Assembly: GCF_000247815.1 (NCBI RefSeq)
Contig: NC_021678.1
Location: forward strand, 7,708,874-7,772,873
Direction of reading: 5' to 3'
From: Ficedula albicollis
Lineage: Eukaryota; Chordata; Aves; Passeriformes; Muscicapidae
Length of the DNA stretch: 64,000 nucleotides
Below, in pieces: positions 22,978-38,880 of this stretch. The notes beneath the pieces were generated by a model. It worked only from the letters and a program-made list of their open reading frames with translations, was not told where the DNA came from and made no database searches. The translations under genes were made by a program, and so were the position numbers. Numbering within the stretch: the stretch's first letter is position 1; every line of letters begins with the position of its first letter.

Positions 22978-25900
22978 TGCTGATATAAAATTACAATAAT
23001 AAATCATCTTACTGCAGAGTTTGTGGTAGATAGCATGTTCGAAATACACATATTAGGAATTGGAGAAAGGAGAAAAATAGAAAAGCGTTGCTAGGTGGAT
23101 TCTGAACTTCAAAGCCAGTTTAGTTTAGGTCAGGACCCTAGTTGAAGGCTTTGGCATTATTTTGCATTTTTGGAGTTGATGTTTTGTCTCACTCTTGCAT
23201 GCCTCACGATGCCATTTTACATTTTAAGATGTTTTAGAGGTATTCAGACATTTTTAGATTGTAGAATATAGTACAGCCAGGAACAATACCGGTGTACATT
23301 CACTTTCAGAGTACCATTTTTCCCTGGGATTTTAAGGCAATGTAAGATCTAAAAGTTGTTTGTTTATGTGCTGTGCAGACTATGGCCTTGACTTTCAAAA
23401 GCAGTTTTGAAAGCTTCTTTTCAGCAGCAGTTTTGAGGGCTGAGAGCATGTCAGTCAAACACACAAAGGCTGGATCTTGTCCTGATTGCTTCAGAGCACA
23501 CCAGCCTTGCCTCCATGAGTCTGCAACTTGCCCATCATACCTGAGCTTTTCATCAAAAAAGATGCATTTGTCTGGAAGCTAATCACAGGCTTTATTTTAA
23601 TATGTGTACGGTGGGGAGCTGAGAAGAGGAGCTGTACCTTGTTGATACTGCCAGAGATTCAGAATAGAATCAGTGAGGCTCTTTCATCTCCATCCCTATA
23701 GACAGAGACCCTGGGGAGGGGGAGCTGCAAGAGCAGCCACGATGACCATGGAGCCAGAGGGGCCCCTCACACCCCTGAGCCTGTGGCTCTGCCTGGGACT
23801 GCGTCTGCTCTGAGCTCTTGGCTCAGCCCTGGCGCTTCATTTTCCTGCATTCTGATACCTTTACTTTCCACTCAACACCTGGAAGCTGCTCAGCAACACT
23901 TCAAAGTGAAACTTCCCGATGGAACATATTATTAATTTAGTGCCCAGTGCCAAAGTTAGTTGTCATTCCTCCAACATCCTCCAACCATGAATCTTGCCAT
24001 TGTACTTTTACAGAATTGTTATGGTTTGGCATTTCCACTCATGTCCTGGTGGTACAGTATAGCAGAACAGAGATGGGACGTTTTCAAAAGCAAAGCCAGA
24101 GTTGTTAGCTGATAATGCTTTCCTTTGGCTAGTAAAGAATTTGAGAGGAACTGGAGATTAATAATGAACAATATCTGTCCAACCTTGCCTTTTTTATGAT
24201 GATGCTTCCAAATGAGAGTGCATCCTATCCAGTGGGCTCAACACAGCCATCATCTCAGTTCTGGCCTCTAGATAGATTACATTTTGTACAAAAATATTTT
24301 CTTTTATGCTCTTTATGTGTGTTCAGTCAATAAAAGTAGACATAAAATTGCATTATATTTCCCAGTATGCGAAGAAAGGTAACAAGAATGAATGAATTGA
24401 ATGAATGGAAAATATACTAGACTGGTTTTAATATGATATTAGCTTTTGCAACAAAGAGGTAGCCCATAAAAACTGAAAGTGTCTGAGATTGCTGGGTAGA
24501 ATAAATTCAGGTAGAGAAACATATATAAATTACTGGTTGTCAGGTAGAAACAGGCTGGAAATATCAGGATCAAAGGAATATTAACAACTTGATAAATTCC
24601 TAAGTTTAACATGAGACCATCAAACAAATCAGTGGTGACAGACAACTAAAACTAATCAAAGAAAACTTTAGAGGTGACATTCACATCAGTCTGTACAGTG
24701 TGATGAACTAGGGAGTTTGACATGCTGACCCCAAAATGTATTTCTGGGAAAATCTGTTAACAGAGAGGTGATTTTTTAACCAGTGAAGAACATGAAAATG
24801 TGGGACATGATGCATGTGAATGCTGGCACAAGGATTGCCTCTCTATCCATTCAGGTCTCCTCTGTGCATCCTAGGGAACCTTTTAACAGAGGCCTGATCA
24901 AGAAGTTGCAATTAGAAACATAAAAAGCCAGGACTTGGCTGATGAAAAGGAAATTCAAAGTTTATTATAGCAATTCAACCAAAAGAAATGAAAAGACAAA
25001 AAAATAAAATTAACAAGTTTTATACATTTTAAGGAACAGCAAATGCAGGATATTTCTTTTTTGATAAAATATCTGAAAAGAGATGAAGTTTATGAAGGAA
25101 ATGGCAATTTCTCCCCCATATTATTTTATAGCCAGATTTGCAAAAGTTTATGCTTTTGGTATAAGATGAAGTGTTATCAAATCACTGGGTACTGAGAAAA
25201 GTCCAAGTTTCTACAGTTGGTGAATAAGGCAAGATCACTGGCTTGGCATTTTCTTCTGATCTGTTTACTTTGAGCCACTTCAAGTTAAGAAGAAAAATAC
25301 TGTTAAACAAATGAAGCAATGTGGGAAATTAAGTAAAAAATGTGCAATAAACTTTGTATTAGTCAAATTCAGGAGGCAAGAAAAGACAGTGAAATGTGGC
25401 TAGCTGGGTCTCAGAATCTAAACATGGCTTTTGGGGGTGAAAGGAAGTGGTAACTAGATATTACAAATCTATACATGTATGGAGGTAGTCAAGACTGTTT
25501 TTTGTGTGAACTTAAAATTCAGGAAGAATCTCCCTCCCAAAATTAAAATTGGACATGCTGGACAAGTTTGCAGTATTAAGGTGTATGTAAAATATCAATA
25601 ATATTGTTTCTAGGCCAACCTGCCTTCTCTTCTTGTGTCTAAAACATGGAGAGCTGTCAAGAAATGGTCAGAATCTTCATAAATACTTTGTTTAATTTTA
25701 GTCCTATAAATGAATTCGTTAACTGCAGTGTAGATTTCTATTGCTAGAGGTGAGGCATGTATTGATTAACCTAGCAAAAAAATTATCCATTGTTCCATTT
25801 GAGATTAAGATATAGATCCAGAATGTGTAGACCTATGGATCTGGGCTTGAGAAAATGAAAGCCAAATATTTTCAAACCTTTTGACAACTGCATTAGCATC

Positions 25901-26440
25901 AATCATTTGAGAAGCTTTACATGAAGAGCTAGCTAAAGAAGAATAATGCCACTGAAAAAAAATATATCCTTAGCAGGCAAACTGGAGAAATAATTACCTG
26001 TATAGAAAAAACCCACAAAGACTGAATACTTTTTGACGGATTGAATTAGTAACAAAGGTAAATACAGAACAATTTTTAAAAGTTGCTCTACAAGCTTAAG
26101 TGAAGTATGCTTTCCCAGGGAATTTTTATCATGGGGCTAGAAAAGAAGAGGAAAAACTTCCTATGGTAGAAGTAAAATTTTTCTTTACATGCAAGGGGGC
26201 TCTTGTGACTGTTCTGAGGTCAAAATTAGGAGGTATGGTAACTTGTGTTCTTTTGAGTCAGAAAGAAGATACTAGATAGTCTTTTGTAAGCATTATAATA
26301 GAGATATTAGTAGTATATATGAGAAGCCAGGTTTGACTTTAGACAAATATTTTATCATCTGGCCTGGGGGTTATTGTGAAACTTGGTGTGAAAAAATAAT
26401 GTCCTTTCTCAAACCCAGACTTTCTCAGAAGTACTCAGAA
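22978..26440. other. Noncoding, nothing recognised
   Basis: This is AT-rich DNA with short frames only. A small GC-rich patch lies at about 23700-23830 without any gene signature. Confidence 0.45.
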
Positions 26441-26520
26441 TATGGAAGTATTTATATTCTATGTATATATTTTTATATATTTATAATATTTATTTATAAA
26501 TATATATTTATATTCTGATT
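26441..26520. repeat. AT-rich low-complexity tract
   Basis: Imperfect TATATTTATA-type repeats; no coding content. Confidence 0.85.
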
Positions 26521-26929
26521 TGTATTGCAAATGCGTTTGTTTCTTTAGTTTCACTGTGCTATTTTATGATTTTCTCTTGTTATGTTTTCTCTCGTATGAT
26601 TAAACTTTTCTCTGCCTTTTCTCCCTCTATCCCTTCATTTTGATCTGTGGGTCTCATGGTGACTCTCTATTGATGTATCTTTATATGAACTTGGGCTACT
26701 GTGGCTGCAGCATCCTGGTAACTGAGGGAAGGTTTTCTCCTTGAGGCAGATCTACCTGGAGCTTTCAGAGCAGGTGCTTAGGTCAGTTCCTTCTCAGCAT
26801 CTCTTGTAACCCGCTCCTCTTCATGGCAGAGGTTGTCACACACAAAACCAGGTTCTGTCACCTTGCTGCTGCTCCAGACTGAGGTGGCTGACTCCTCAGG
26901 TGGCTCCTGGCTCCTAGACCTGGCTTTGC

Positions 26930-27560
26930 TGCTCCCTGGTGCTGTGGATCTCGGAGCAGGAATGCGTGCTCCTGCCTCGCTGCCCCGGGCTGGGACCCGG
27001 CGGCTCCAGCCTGGCGCAGAGACAGGAGGGTGATGGGCAGGTTTGGCTCTTTTTGAGAGACAGCAACTCGCCCCTCCTGCTGCCATTCTCCGGCCAAACT
27101 TAGCTTCTGCTTTGGAAAAGAGCAGTGCGGCGCAGCCCACTGCCCAGGATGAGCCGGGTTGCAGAGGTGAGGTATTTCGCCCGAGCAGAAGGGCAGACCT
27201 GTGCTGGCTGCTGAGCCTGGGACGGCAGGGCAGGGTTTGCTGGGCTCTGTCGAATTCCCTGGGCGTGTTGGAGCACAGCCCTTGGGTACGGCGTTAATGC
27301 TGGCCCTGGGGGCGGCACCGGGTTGGTTCCTGCGGGGCCACATCCGTGTTTTCCCGGCGAGGCACCGCAGCGGAGTCTGCTGTGCCAAGGCAGGGCAGCC
27401 GGGGAGGGGCACCCGGGGCTGCTCCGAGTCCCTGACCTGTCCCTGGAAGCAGCGCGTTAACGCCACCAGCCAGGGAAAGCAAACCTTGTGGCGATGATTT
27501 GCACGCTGCGAGAGGAGGTTTCACCGGTTCCTTCTGCTTAGTCACCCGCAGGATGCTCAT
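26930..27560. promoter_or_regulatory. CpG-rich island
   Basis: Composition changes sharply here from AT-rich to GC-rich, with dozens of CpG dinucleotides (CCCGGCGAGGCACCGCAGCG, GGGGGCGGCACCGG, AGCAGCGCGTTAACGCC). GC-boxes are present. Long overlapping frames occur on both strands but none has a recognised domain, which is normal for a CpG island. It may be an internal promoter, a noncoding-RNA start or an enhancer within the putative intron. No first exon could be assigned. Confidence 0.55.
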
Positions 27561-30500
27561 TTAAGAAGGAACAAATACTCAGCCTGAAGATTACTGCAAG
27601 TAAAGCCTGTTCAGAAGCTGTTAGGTACTAAAATCAAATACACGTCTACAGCAGCCTCACACAGCACAAGCGGCCATCTTTTTATGTGGATATATGAATC
27701 CCTTTTTTTCTCCTGCATATAGAAAAATATTACATAAATTTGCTTCTCCTCTGTTGGAGGAGAGGACAACTAGGGATTTTTTACTTCTTTTCAGGAAATA
27801 AAGCCAGCGTGATCACTCTCTTATTTGTACTATATCCAATTACAGTCCTATGTCCATTTACATACCAGAGATCTGTCTTTATTAAGTCCTTCAGCATTAA
27901 CTCTCATATGTAAAGATCTTGAGTGGCCACTGTGTGAGTCAAAATGTATTAGAACATTTATAGTAAAGGCATCCCCTGTATTAAGGGAAAACCTTCAAAC
28001 ACTAAAGAAAACCTCAAAGCTTAACAAAGCCCCAAGAAACAACCTGGCAGGGATGGAGCAGCATGAGATTTGCCTGTTGTAGGCTGAATACCTTGTCTGG
28101 AGGCAGAGGAGCAGCTGGTGACTGATTGCCTTGGGCTCCAGTCAGCCAGCAGCATCTGTAGGAAAATGGTCAAAGAGATGTCCCTGGGAGGAAGCAAGAG
28201 TCACATATAGCACACAGGTAACAAAGTCTCCAGTTTAGAAGATTATTTTATCTGCAGATTGGCCTCTTACAGATGGGAAACTCTTCAGTTGCTGAGGACC
28301 AAAGGTGTGGTTCACATTTATTTGATAGGACATACAGCAACATTTGCCTTCGTATTACCCCATAATAACATGAAGGACAATAAAACCAGAGACGAGAAAT
28401 GTGTGAAATGAAGACTGGCTGCATGCAAATTCATCCTTATATTTCCAAATCTCTCCTGGGTTCTTTATTTCCTCACTTCTTTCTGGCCATGGAAAAACTC
28501 ATTTGGGAAGGGCCTTGAAATTACTTAGCAAAATGGGATGCTCCCTTCAGTCATATTTACTGAATAAATGCTGCTTTCAGTCCTTAATGACATCAACTGT
28601 CCAAGTTCCTACCAATCAGTGTGAGTGCAGGCAGAGTTGGCAGAGGTATCCTGTCCCACTGAAGGCTTAACGAGGGAATGGGGGCTGGCTGTTGGAGCAC
28701 TGGTGTGGAGCAGAAGGCTATTTCCACACCTGCATTACAGCAGCAAGGATGGAGCTGCTCAACGCACACAACTGCTCTGCTTTCACACAAGAGGTGCAAT
28801 TAATGCTTTTTAATGGAAATTAAATTCTATAGCAGCTGGTGATCCAAAATGTTGACCAAAAAAAATGGACCCTAATGAACTGTGCAATCCTCTTAATTCA
28901 GTTAGCTTACATAATTTCATTTCTACCTCCTACTCAGCTCAGTAATTGCACCAATGTCCTATCTTGAAAACCCATCTTTTTGCCTTAATAGAAAGGTTTA
29001 AATTATGCTGACCCACTCTGCTAATAATAGTGATCAATAGCCCTGCTTCATCTCAGTTTGTTTTTAAAGAACTATCTATGTTGCTGTGTTGTTGTCACAT
29101 TAATTGGGATTTGCAGTTACAATCAGCTCTTCCAGGTGTTGCAGAAGTGGGGAGGATTGTTTCTATTCTGGCTGCTTGGGATAGTTAGAAGTTGGTTTTC
29201 TTCCTTTTTCCTTTTGCTTCCTCAATGTCTGAGAAATCAGTGAGCAATCCACTGTTGTTCTGTAAACAGCTCCTTGGGAGCAGCTTAAGTTTTCACAGTA
29301 GAAGCTTGATGCCAACCAGCTGGTGAGAGCAGCTCTTCTCATGCCATGTGGTGACATGTGGAGTCAATGTCAGCTCACGGTTTACACCAGCTGAGGGTCT
29401 GGCCTTACAAACCTCCTGATGCATCTGTCTACCTGGGATCTCTCTCCTGATGTCAGGCCTGTGACCAAAATCCCTGCACAAGAACAGACAATGGTTCTGA
29501 GAAGTGCAAGGTCACAAAATTGTCCCTCCCATTCAAGAAAAAAAAAAAAAAAAAACTCCTGACCTTGAATATGTGTTTTTGTTGGGTTTTGGGTTGTTTT
29601 TTTCTTTTTTTCAGCCTGTTTCAAGATAAGTGATTAAAAAAGCATTTATGAACCTGCAGACCTAATGTCCTCTGCAGGAAGTGTTTATAATTGTGTGTCT
29701 TCTTGAGCCACTCTGCACATATTATTGTTCTTGCTGCCTTCACAAACACCACCACCCCTTCTGTTCAAGCAGCACACACTCAGAAGTGGTGAGCTCATAG
29801 GCTGTAGCAGCTTTGTCTGTTTATTTAATTTAGAAGTTAAACGGATTTTATTATTTATTATTTATATTTAATATTTATTATTTTTAGTGTTGCAAGGCTT
29901 TGAAAAACTAGACAAACAATGGTTGAGCTACAAAAAAAAGGGCTTTTGCTCTTAAACCCCAGGAGGGTTTTTCCTTGATGTTATTTTTCATTGTTATCCC
30001 TGGTCATCCTGCTATTTTATTGGAGTTATCACTCTAAAGGAAGCCAGGGAAAAATCCTGCTAATGATAAATCAGTATGCCACCAATCCTGTCAAATCTCC
30101 TTCATATTAATGATACCTTTGTCACTGCCTCTGAAGCTTTGTTTTGCTGCTGGTGTTTGGCCACTGTCTCTCTGTCTTTCAGGGGTCATTTCAAGTCGTT
30201 CCCTCTTGGCTTCTTCACCGTGCATGGTGAGCCATGCAAAAGTATCTGCAAAAAATTCTATCAGCTTTCTTGTCAGATATATCTGCACTTGTCTGTGCAG
30301 ATTTCAGGCACAGTGGTTCCATCAGTTCACAGTCCCTGTGTCTGAGAGATGTTTCAGTAGCACACAGAAATCTCATCGACCTATAACATGGCTTTGTGGG
30401 ATACAGAGAATACTCTGCAAAAATATTGCCACAGCAAACAGGTCGAGGTTTGGGTTTTGAGTTTTCCTTTCCTGGAATAAATCCAGTGGTCACTACTGGA

Positions 30501-33464
30501 TAGCACTGTAGTGATGCTGCAGTTCCTTGTGTGGCCATGAGCTTCCATCAGTGGACACCTCACACGTTTTTGAACCATGGAACTGGGCTATCAAACCCCA
30601 CTGCAAATGGAGGACTTCCAGTTTCAGGAGGAAAAATCTTTTCAGCAAGTTCTGGAACAGTCCAAGGTAGCTGCAGGCAGTGGCAAATCACTTCTCTGGG
30701 AGAGGCAATCTACAATAGTATTTCAAGGCATGAGGAGCAGGCAGGGCTCCTAATTCAGAAAACAATTGCCTTGAGACATCCTCAGGAAAAACAACAGCTT
30801 TTTTTTTAGCACTTCAATGGATGGAGATGGGCATAAGTGAGTTTTCTGTGTCTTTGGTGTGACCAGGCAGTGTGCAGGATATGCTGCCTTCTACAGCAAT
30901 GATAATTCCTCAGCTTTTGAGTATGAACACCAGGAAGGCAGAACATCTCAGGGGCTCACCTTGTTGGTGCAAATGCCTAGAAACAGGCTTAGTAAAGTTT
31001 CTATGAACGTGGCAAAACAAGGAAGCTCCAAAAGCAGCCCCGCCTATGCCAGATCATCACAAATATGCAAAGTATTTAGTTTCAGGGGAAAAGAAAAAAA
31101 TATGTAATGTTCTCATTAGTAAGTGAAGCCCTGGTGGTATGAAGAGGATTGTGTTGACTTTGTTTTATAGGAGTATTTAGTTTTGCAGTGTGTGTGCTTG
31201 GATGCTAAAAAAAGCAGCAGGTTTCTTCACAGAGTGCATAATTTTGCAAGTTTTATACTTACTTCAGGCTGATGATTTCCTGATTATACTGTGTCCTTTT
31301 GCTGCAGAAGCTGTTGATCTTTGCAGAAAAAAAAGAAAATAAGACAAGACTGAAATGTAGAAACTGTAGTGCTGTTATTTCGTGGTGACAGGAAAGATGC
31401 ACCAGCATGCAGGTTTATTCTTATGTGACATATAATTGCTCAGAAACTATTTTTAAAACCAGGCTGAAAGAAATCACAAGGATGGCATAGATAAGCTGTC
31501 GTTTGACAGACCTGCTTAGGTTGCATGCAGAGAAAATTTTGAGGGGTGTGGGGACCATGAGTGCAGCTACCAAGGAAGGAGGAGAGAGGGGGGCAGAGCA
31601 TCCCTCTCCCTGCTCAGCTCATATCAGTGACCACATCACCCAGCCTGTAATGTCCACTGCTTCCCCTCTGCAGCATGTGATGGCCTCACCACCCCAGGGA
31701 AATTCTGGCTGAACAAAAGCTTTTTGGATGCTCTGCAGACCCATCTCATTTTTATATAACTGCAGTTTGCTGCCACTAGAAGCGTTTATAAATCTCCATA
31801 ATGCCAAACATTGCCTCCACTTATAAACCTTCCATCACTAATGTTCTTAGACTATTGCGACTGCAGCAACCTTACCCCCTCTGTATCTTTAGTTTTTGCA
31901 GTGCTTTGTGCTAGCAGGAAATTTAGAATGCCCAGCTCTCAGAGAAGCCAAGCATGCTTTCTTTTATGCTTAAGAAACACTTTTCAGCGTTTCATCTGAA
32001 TCAAGCACTGTGTTATTGTGTTCCCCATTTCCTGCAGAAACCCTTGATGTGCAGCTCCAGGTATGCAGGATTCAAAGGCATTCTACTTCATTTTTCAACC
32101 CTGACCCAGCCCCTCCTTCAGTGAGAATTGACAATATCTGAATAAGATTACTTCTGGGTCCTGTATTCTGTGGGTATCTGTCATGACAGTCAAACATCCT
32201 TGTCAGCCCCTTTAGCCCTCACCAAAAGAGGAACAAAGTTCATTTGCAGCTGAACATTCAGGCTTATGTCTGCTCAGGGTGGGAGTGAACAGCTCCAACT
32301 CCAAGGGTCACCAACCACACTGACAAGGATCTCCCCATGACAAAGCTCATTTTACTGAGTCTCTTGGTGCTGGCAAGAACGGAAGGATTTTGAATAAACT
32401 GTTGATATGATATTTAAAAAGAAAAGGTTTGGGGTTGCATTATGTCCAGCCTGGTCCTAGATTGCTTTAAGGCACTGAGAGTGTACGACTGCTGCTGTGC
32501 CATTCACAGAGTGACCCGGAGAGGCAAAAACCCAGCTTAGACTGAAAGCTGCAGTTCTTGAGCTGCCATGTGAGACAAGAGACCTTTGCCAGAGGTGTGA
32601 CATTCCTGGGGAAAGGTCATTTCATGGGCCACCTTGGTAACCACGCTGGTTCCATAGACATAGCACAAACAACGTGTCCTGTTTCAGAATGACAAGGTAC
32701 ATAAAACACTTATTAGCCTTTATAAGAAGTTAAGATGCTGTCAGAAGGGCTACCTTGTAGTGTATGTGCAGGTTGGCCATGCTCAGTCAGCCATGATAAA
32801 CCATCCATCTTGGAGCTCATCTGGCAGCCAGCAAGCTGAACAAATATGTTTATACATAAGGCACAGAACCTTGGTGATGTAACTAAGAAACTGAATTATT
32901 ACTTCTGTCCCTGAAGGCGGACTGTTGTTTAAAATTCCAAGTTATTGGGTTTTATACACTTTGCAATGCAATTTATTCACTTATTCTCCTTGTAAATCTT
33001 CAAATACAAGTATCAGAACATGATCAAGGGTACTATGGAAACACACTGATTCGATTTAAAGACAAGCAACTAATCCTTATAGAGCTGTGCTTCTATAATT
33101 ATGTACTTATAGTTTCAGAGAGCCACAAGTATACTTGAGGGAAATGTTCAGTTAATGTGAATTTATCATTAGTAATAGTAGGACAATCCCTAGAAACTGT
33201 GAAGGATAGGTAGTAGTAACTCAATGTGTCCTGCAGAAAATAGCAAGAGAATGCCCATCCAAAATATCTTCTTTCTACAGCCAACACTCAAAGAAAAATG
33301 GATGAAAAAACATTATCTTATCTACTTTCAAATATGCTGCTGGGATGGAGAAATGACATGACTTGGCCAGAGACATTAAGAAAATCCGAGGAAGAACTTT
33401 CTACTAAACCAAGGAAGTCTTCTGAGAAATTTTCTATTGAAACTACCTTGTACTAGAAAATGTT
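27561..33464. other. Noncoding, nothing recognised
   Basis: This is about 5.9 kb of AT-rich intron-like sequence with an A18 run at 29538-29555 and a TTATTA-rich tract at 29845-29890. No gene, transposon or RNA feature could be supported. Confidence 0.45.
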
Positions 33465-34960
<1,496 letters not shown>

Positions 34961-35080
34961 AAAAAAAAATTGACAAAAAACCCAACCACCACCAACCAGA
35001 CTAAGAGAAAGTAATTTGTGAAAAAAAAAATTGACCAAAAACCCAACCGCCACCAACCAGACTAAGAGAAAGTAATTTGT
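34961..35080. repeat. 61-bp tandem duplication
   Basis: An A run followed by TTGAC and ACCAACCAGACTAAGAGAAA occurs twice, offset by 61 bp. There are two or three differences, including a longer A run in copy 2. Confidence 0.92.
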
Positions 35081-37181
35081 GACCATGTGCTTCTCTCATC
35101 AAGCTAATAACTCATTCTCATAGCTCAAAAGGACATGGCATCTCAGAGATGATAGCAAATAAGGATTTAAATGGCTAGCTACAAGGGAGAGGGCTACACC
35201 TTGTAATGCAATAGTTCACACTTAATGGGCTCTAGAAGATCATTTTTTTCAGATTTGTAGGAATTTTCTGTATTCTTGAAGAGGCACAGGCAATGCCCCC
35301 ATTTAAAAATAAGGTAAAAGAAGAGAGGATCTATGCTTTTTAAAGAAATGTATTTTGCATGCACAGAATGATCATTTAGTGATTTAATTCTTTTAGTCAA
35401 CTTATGCTTGCTGCAAGAATACAGCCTGCCTTTGGGCTTGTCATCTAGGAATTTGTGACAGAATAAAATGCTAACACAAAAAGAGTCAGGAGGACAAAAA
35501 CCAGCTTACATCAATTTCCATGCTGCTGACACACCAGAGGGTCAGTTCATTGCTAGAAAAAGATAAGGGTTTGAGCAGAACAGAAGCTTTTTCCTCGAAA
35601 CTGCCTAAAACCCGAGTTGCATGTACACCCTGACAGGACCGAGCGCTTCTATTTCCTCTCATCTTCTGTGGTGCTGCTGCTTATGAGACCAGTGCCTTCT
35701 GCAAGGCAGAATAGTGGTGCAGGGAAGCCAGTCTGTCCCCCTGCGCCAATTCTTGGCCTTTCTGCACTGACACCTCCTCAAAGCTCTGCATGTGGTGGTT
35801 TTCAACCTCACTGGTTGGAGATGTGCTGCTTTTGAGTCAGCTTAGTAAAGAATTCTGTGTTTTGCTACTTCCAGCAGAATTGGGTAGCTCTCCCATGGCT
35901 CTTCTCTGAGATGCATGACACAGGACTCTAGGGATTTTTAAAAAATATGTATTATTTTATTATTTACACCCTTGCTGCATAAAAGCTTTCCAGTACCTGA
36001 TTGATTGGATGAAACTTTGAGACAAATCTGAAATCTCTTTTGACAGCACGTAAAGTCCATAAACAAAACTGGATGCTGGAGAGGAAACTTGTCCTGAGTG
36101 AGACTGCTGAGTTTGTTAATGCTTATTTAGCTTAAAATGATTAATGACAAAACCAGTTTGGGCCAAAGGAGATGCTGATAAAGATTCACATACTCCGTGT
36201 CTCAAGCTGGGTCTGGTGCTAAGCCCTGCTAAGGCCACTCTGAGCTTAGAAAGTGAAGCTACATTTGGTGTCTCTTATTTCCATCAGCCACAAGCTGTGA
36301 AAAGCAAACAAAACCACCACTTTCCTTAAACATGAAATAACAGGAGACACAATTTTGATAGTTTAGCATGGCTTATCCAAGTCAGCTCTAAATATCATAC
36401 AAAGTGCTGCAACTTAGGTATTTATGTTGTCACTGCCCACCTCAATTAACACAGTGATTGGCTGTAGAGAGCACCACAGCTGGCACAGCTTGGAGGAACA
36501 TATGTTAAGGAAACATCAGTTTGACTGGAAGCTGGTTTTAATGGGCTAGTTTTGTGGCTGCTAGCAAAATGGGGAAATGAGTCAGAGCTCTCCTTTTTGG
36601 GGGCTATTTTTTGAATTGCAAAACAAATTTCCTGCTTTATGCTTTATGAAAGGTAGATAGAAGCCTATGATAGTGCAGAGGAAAATGCAATTTAATAAGA
36701 TTGCTTAAAGTTCTCTGGTAAAGGAGAGCTTCTAGCAATTTTATTTTTGTCAGGGCTGTAAGGGAAAACTTAAGAGATGTGAGAGGAAAACCAAAAAGAC
36801 CAGGCAACTATATAGGCAATCTATCTACCTACAAATAAAGAGAAGTGATCACTTATTCTCAGTGAAAGGGAAAGGGTGACAACTGAAGCCTTAGAGGTGA
36901 TAGACTGAAGACACTCCAGCAAAATATTTGGAGAAAACATTGTTATTTAGAAGTGAAAAGAACTCCTGGCAATGTCATTTATCAGCAATTTGTGGAACAG
37001 GAGGATCATCTTAGTCTGCTGTAAGCTAACCCTTGCTGAGGTACTTTGTCTTTCTGAGAAAGTGTGGGTTGAATCTGTAGTGTCATGGAGTTAGAGGGAA
37101 GCACCAGCCCTTACTGAGAGGTGTGTTTCTGGTCAGAAATGTTTCAGGAAGTGAGGTTTTTTGGGTTAGTCTTTCTACTGC
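35081..37181. other. Noncoding, nothing recognised
   Basis: This is AT-rich intron-like DNA with short frames only. Confidence 0.45.
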
Positions 37182-37333
<152 letters not shown>

Positions 37334-37427
37334 CTCTTTATACCCTGCTTTTGAGCATCCTAATGAAAATATGCTTAGTCCTTCTCAAGTAGCTTTACCA
37401 TTGCTGCCCCAAGATTGCTGTTGGGTA

Positions 37428-37497
37428 GGATAACAAGGATAGCAAGGATAACAAGGACAGCAAGGACAGCAAGGATAGCAAGGATAGCAAGGATAGC
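37428..37497. repeat. 10-bp minisatellite
   Basis: About seven units of ACAAGGATAG or GCAAGGATAG lie 95 bp after the G run. Confidence 0.92.
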
Positions 37498-37857
37498 TGT
37501 CTCACTGTCTTCACTAGCCCACTCCACTCTGCAGCTGTAAAACCTGGCATTCTGGTCTAAAAGGACAAAAGATACTTCATCAATTACTAGTTAGCACCAA
37601 GTCCTTGTGCTACAATGAGTGCCAGAACGGGGAAACTAGTTACAAAAATTGTGTCCTCTTCTTTTAATCCCAGAGCTTGAGTTTAGTTTTTTAGGTAGAC
37701 ATTAAACCCTCTTTCAGCTTGGCAAATGATTGAAAAAGTACCTTCCTGAACAAAAGTGATTCAATGATATAAAATGTTTCCAGATACGTTTAGGAGATTT
37801 GGAGATTATCATTAAGTAAGAAGCCTGAGCAGAATGTGTGTGAATAGCCCTGGTTTG
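37498..37857. other. Noncoding, nothing recognised
   Basis: This is AT-rich sequence between the minisatellite and the next duplication; no feature seen. Confidence 0.4.
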
Positions 37858-37989
37858 AGTCACATGCGCAGTGTGAGAGAGGGAATACTCTGTCCCTGTG
37901 CTTCATTTAGTTTCTAGAAGGACAGTCACACGTGCAGTGTGAGAGAGGGAATACTCTGTCCCTGTGCTTCATTTAGTTTCTAGAAGGAT
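37858..37989. repeat. 66-bp tandem duplication
   Basis: GCAGTGTGAGAGAGGGAATA occurs at 37868 and 37934. The copies are nearly identical through TTTCTAGAAGGA. Confidence 0.93.
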
Positions 37990-38880
37990 CCTGAGTTCTC
38001 AGAAGTGTTTGCTGAGCCTACTGGCAGTGAAAACAGAAATAGACAGTGACTGATTTAATTAAATGATTAAAATCTATCACCACCCTGCCAGAAAAACGTG
38101 CTGAAGGTAAAGAGCATGCTGAGAAGGACAGCTGTCATTTCTGCCCTTGACAGGGGCCCTGGGCTCACTCTGGGGCTGAGGGAAGGAAACTCCAAGGGGT
38201 GGCAACATGAAGGGGAAAGTGATTTATTCTTCTTGCTCTGAAGGATTTTTCACGTGTGAGAACTGACCCTCACAGGGACAATGAATGGAGGGAGGTCACC
38301 AACACTGAGCTGCAAGGACACTTCTTCCTGCCTGGTGTGGAGTCCGTAGGCTGCTGCTGAACTCACATACCTCAGGGTATGGCAGAGCTCTTGCTTGCAG
38401 ACAGGAAAGAGGAAAATAATCCTGACGAACCTAGAGTAAGCCTAAGGTTGTTGATAGGCAAAACAAAACACTGAAAATACCTTGGTCCAGACTTCAGACA
38501 AGCAAGAAAACAGGGGGATTCCCAAAGCTGATGAGTGAATGACAAAGCCTCCACTGATCTATGAGGTGTCTCTAACCCTATAACATAACAAGATGAGCTG
38601 ATGGAGACTGAGCTGCTCTGTTGCTGATGTGAGGACCCCATGCTCAGGCAGTGGGGTCCACTTACCATGGTAATCACACAGAAAAAGAAAATAATAAAAA
38701 AAGCTGGTAAAGCAGCAGGACTTTTCAATATCTCATGAAGGTAGTCAATTACATGAACATATTTAATGATTGGAGAGAGAATTGCCACTTGTTAGTTTCT
38801 GGCTGTTATCTAATATTATCCCTTTAAAATATTTTTGTGGAAGGGCAGTGTTCTAGTTAATTTTAGCTGTTTATTTTAAC
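37990..38880. other. Noncoding, nothing recognised
   Basis: The 138-codon antisense frame at 38372-38788 has no recognisable domain. It includes a hydrophobic stretch but no other gene signature. Confidence 0.4.
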
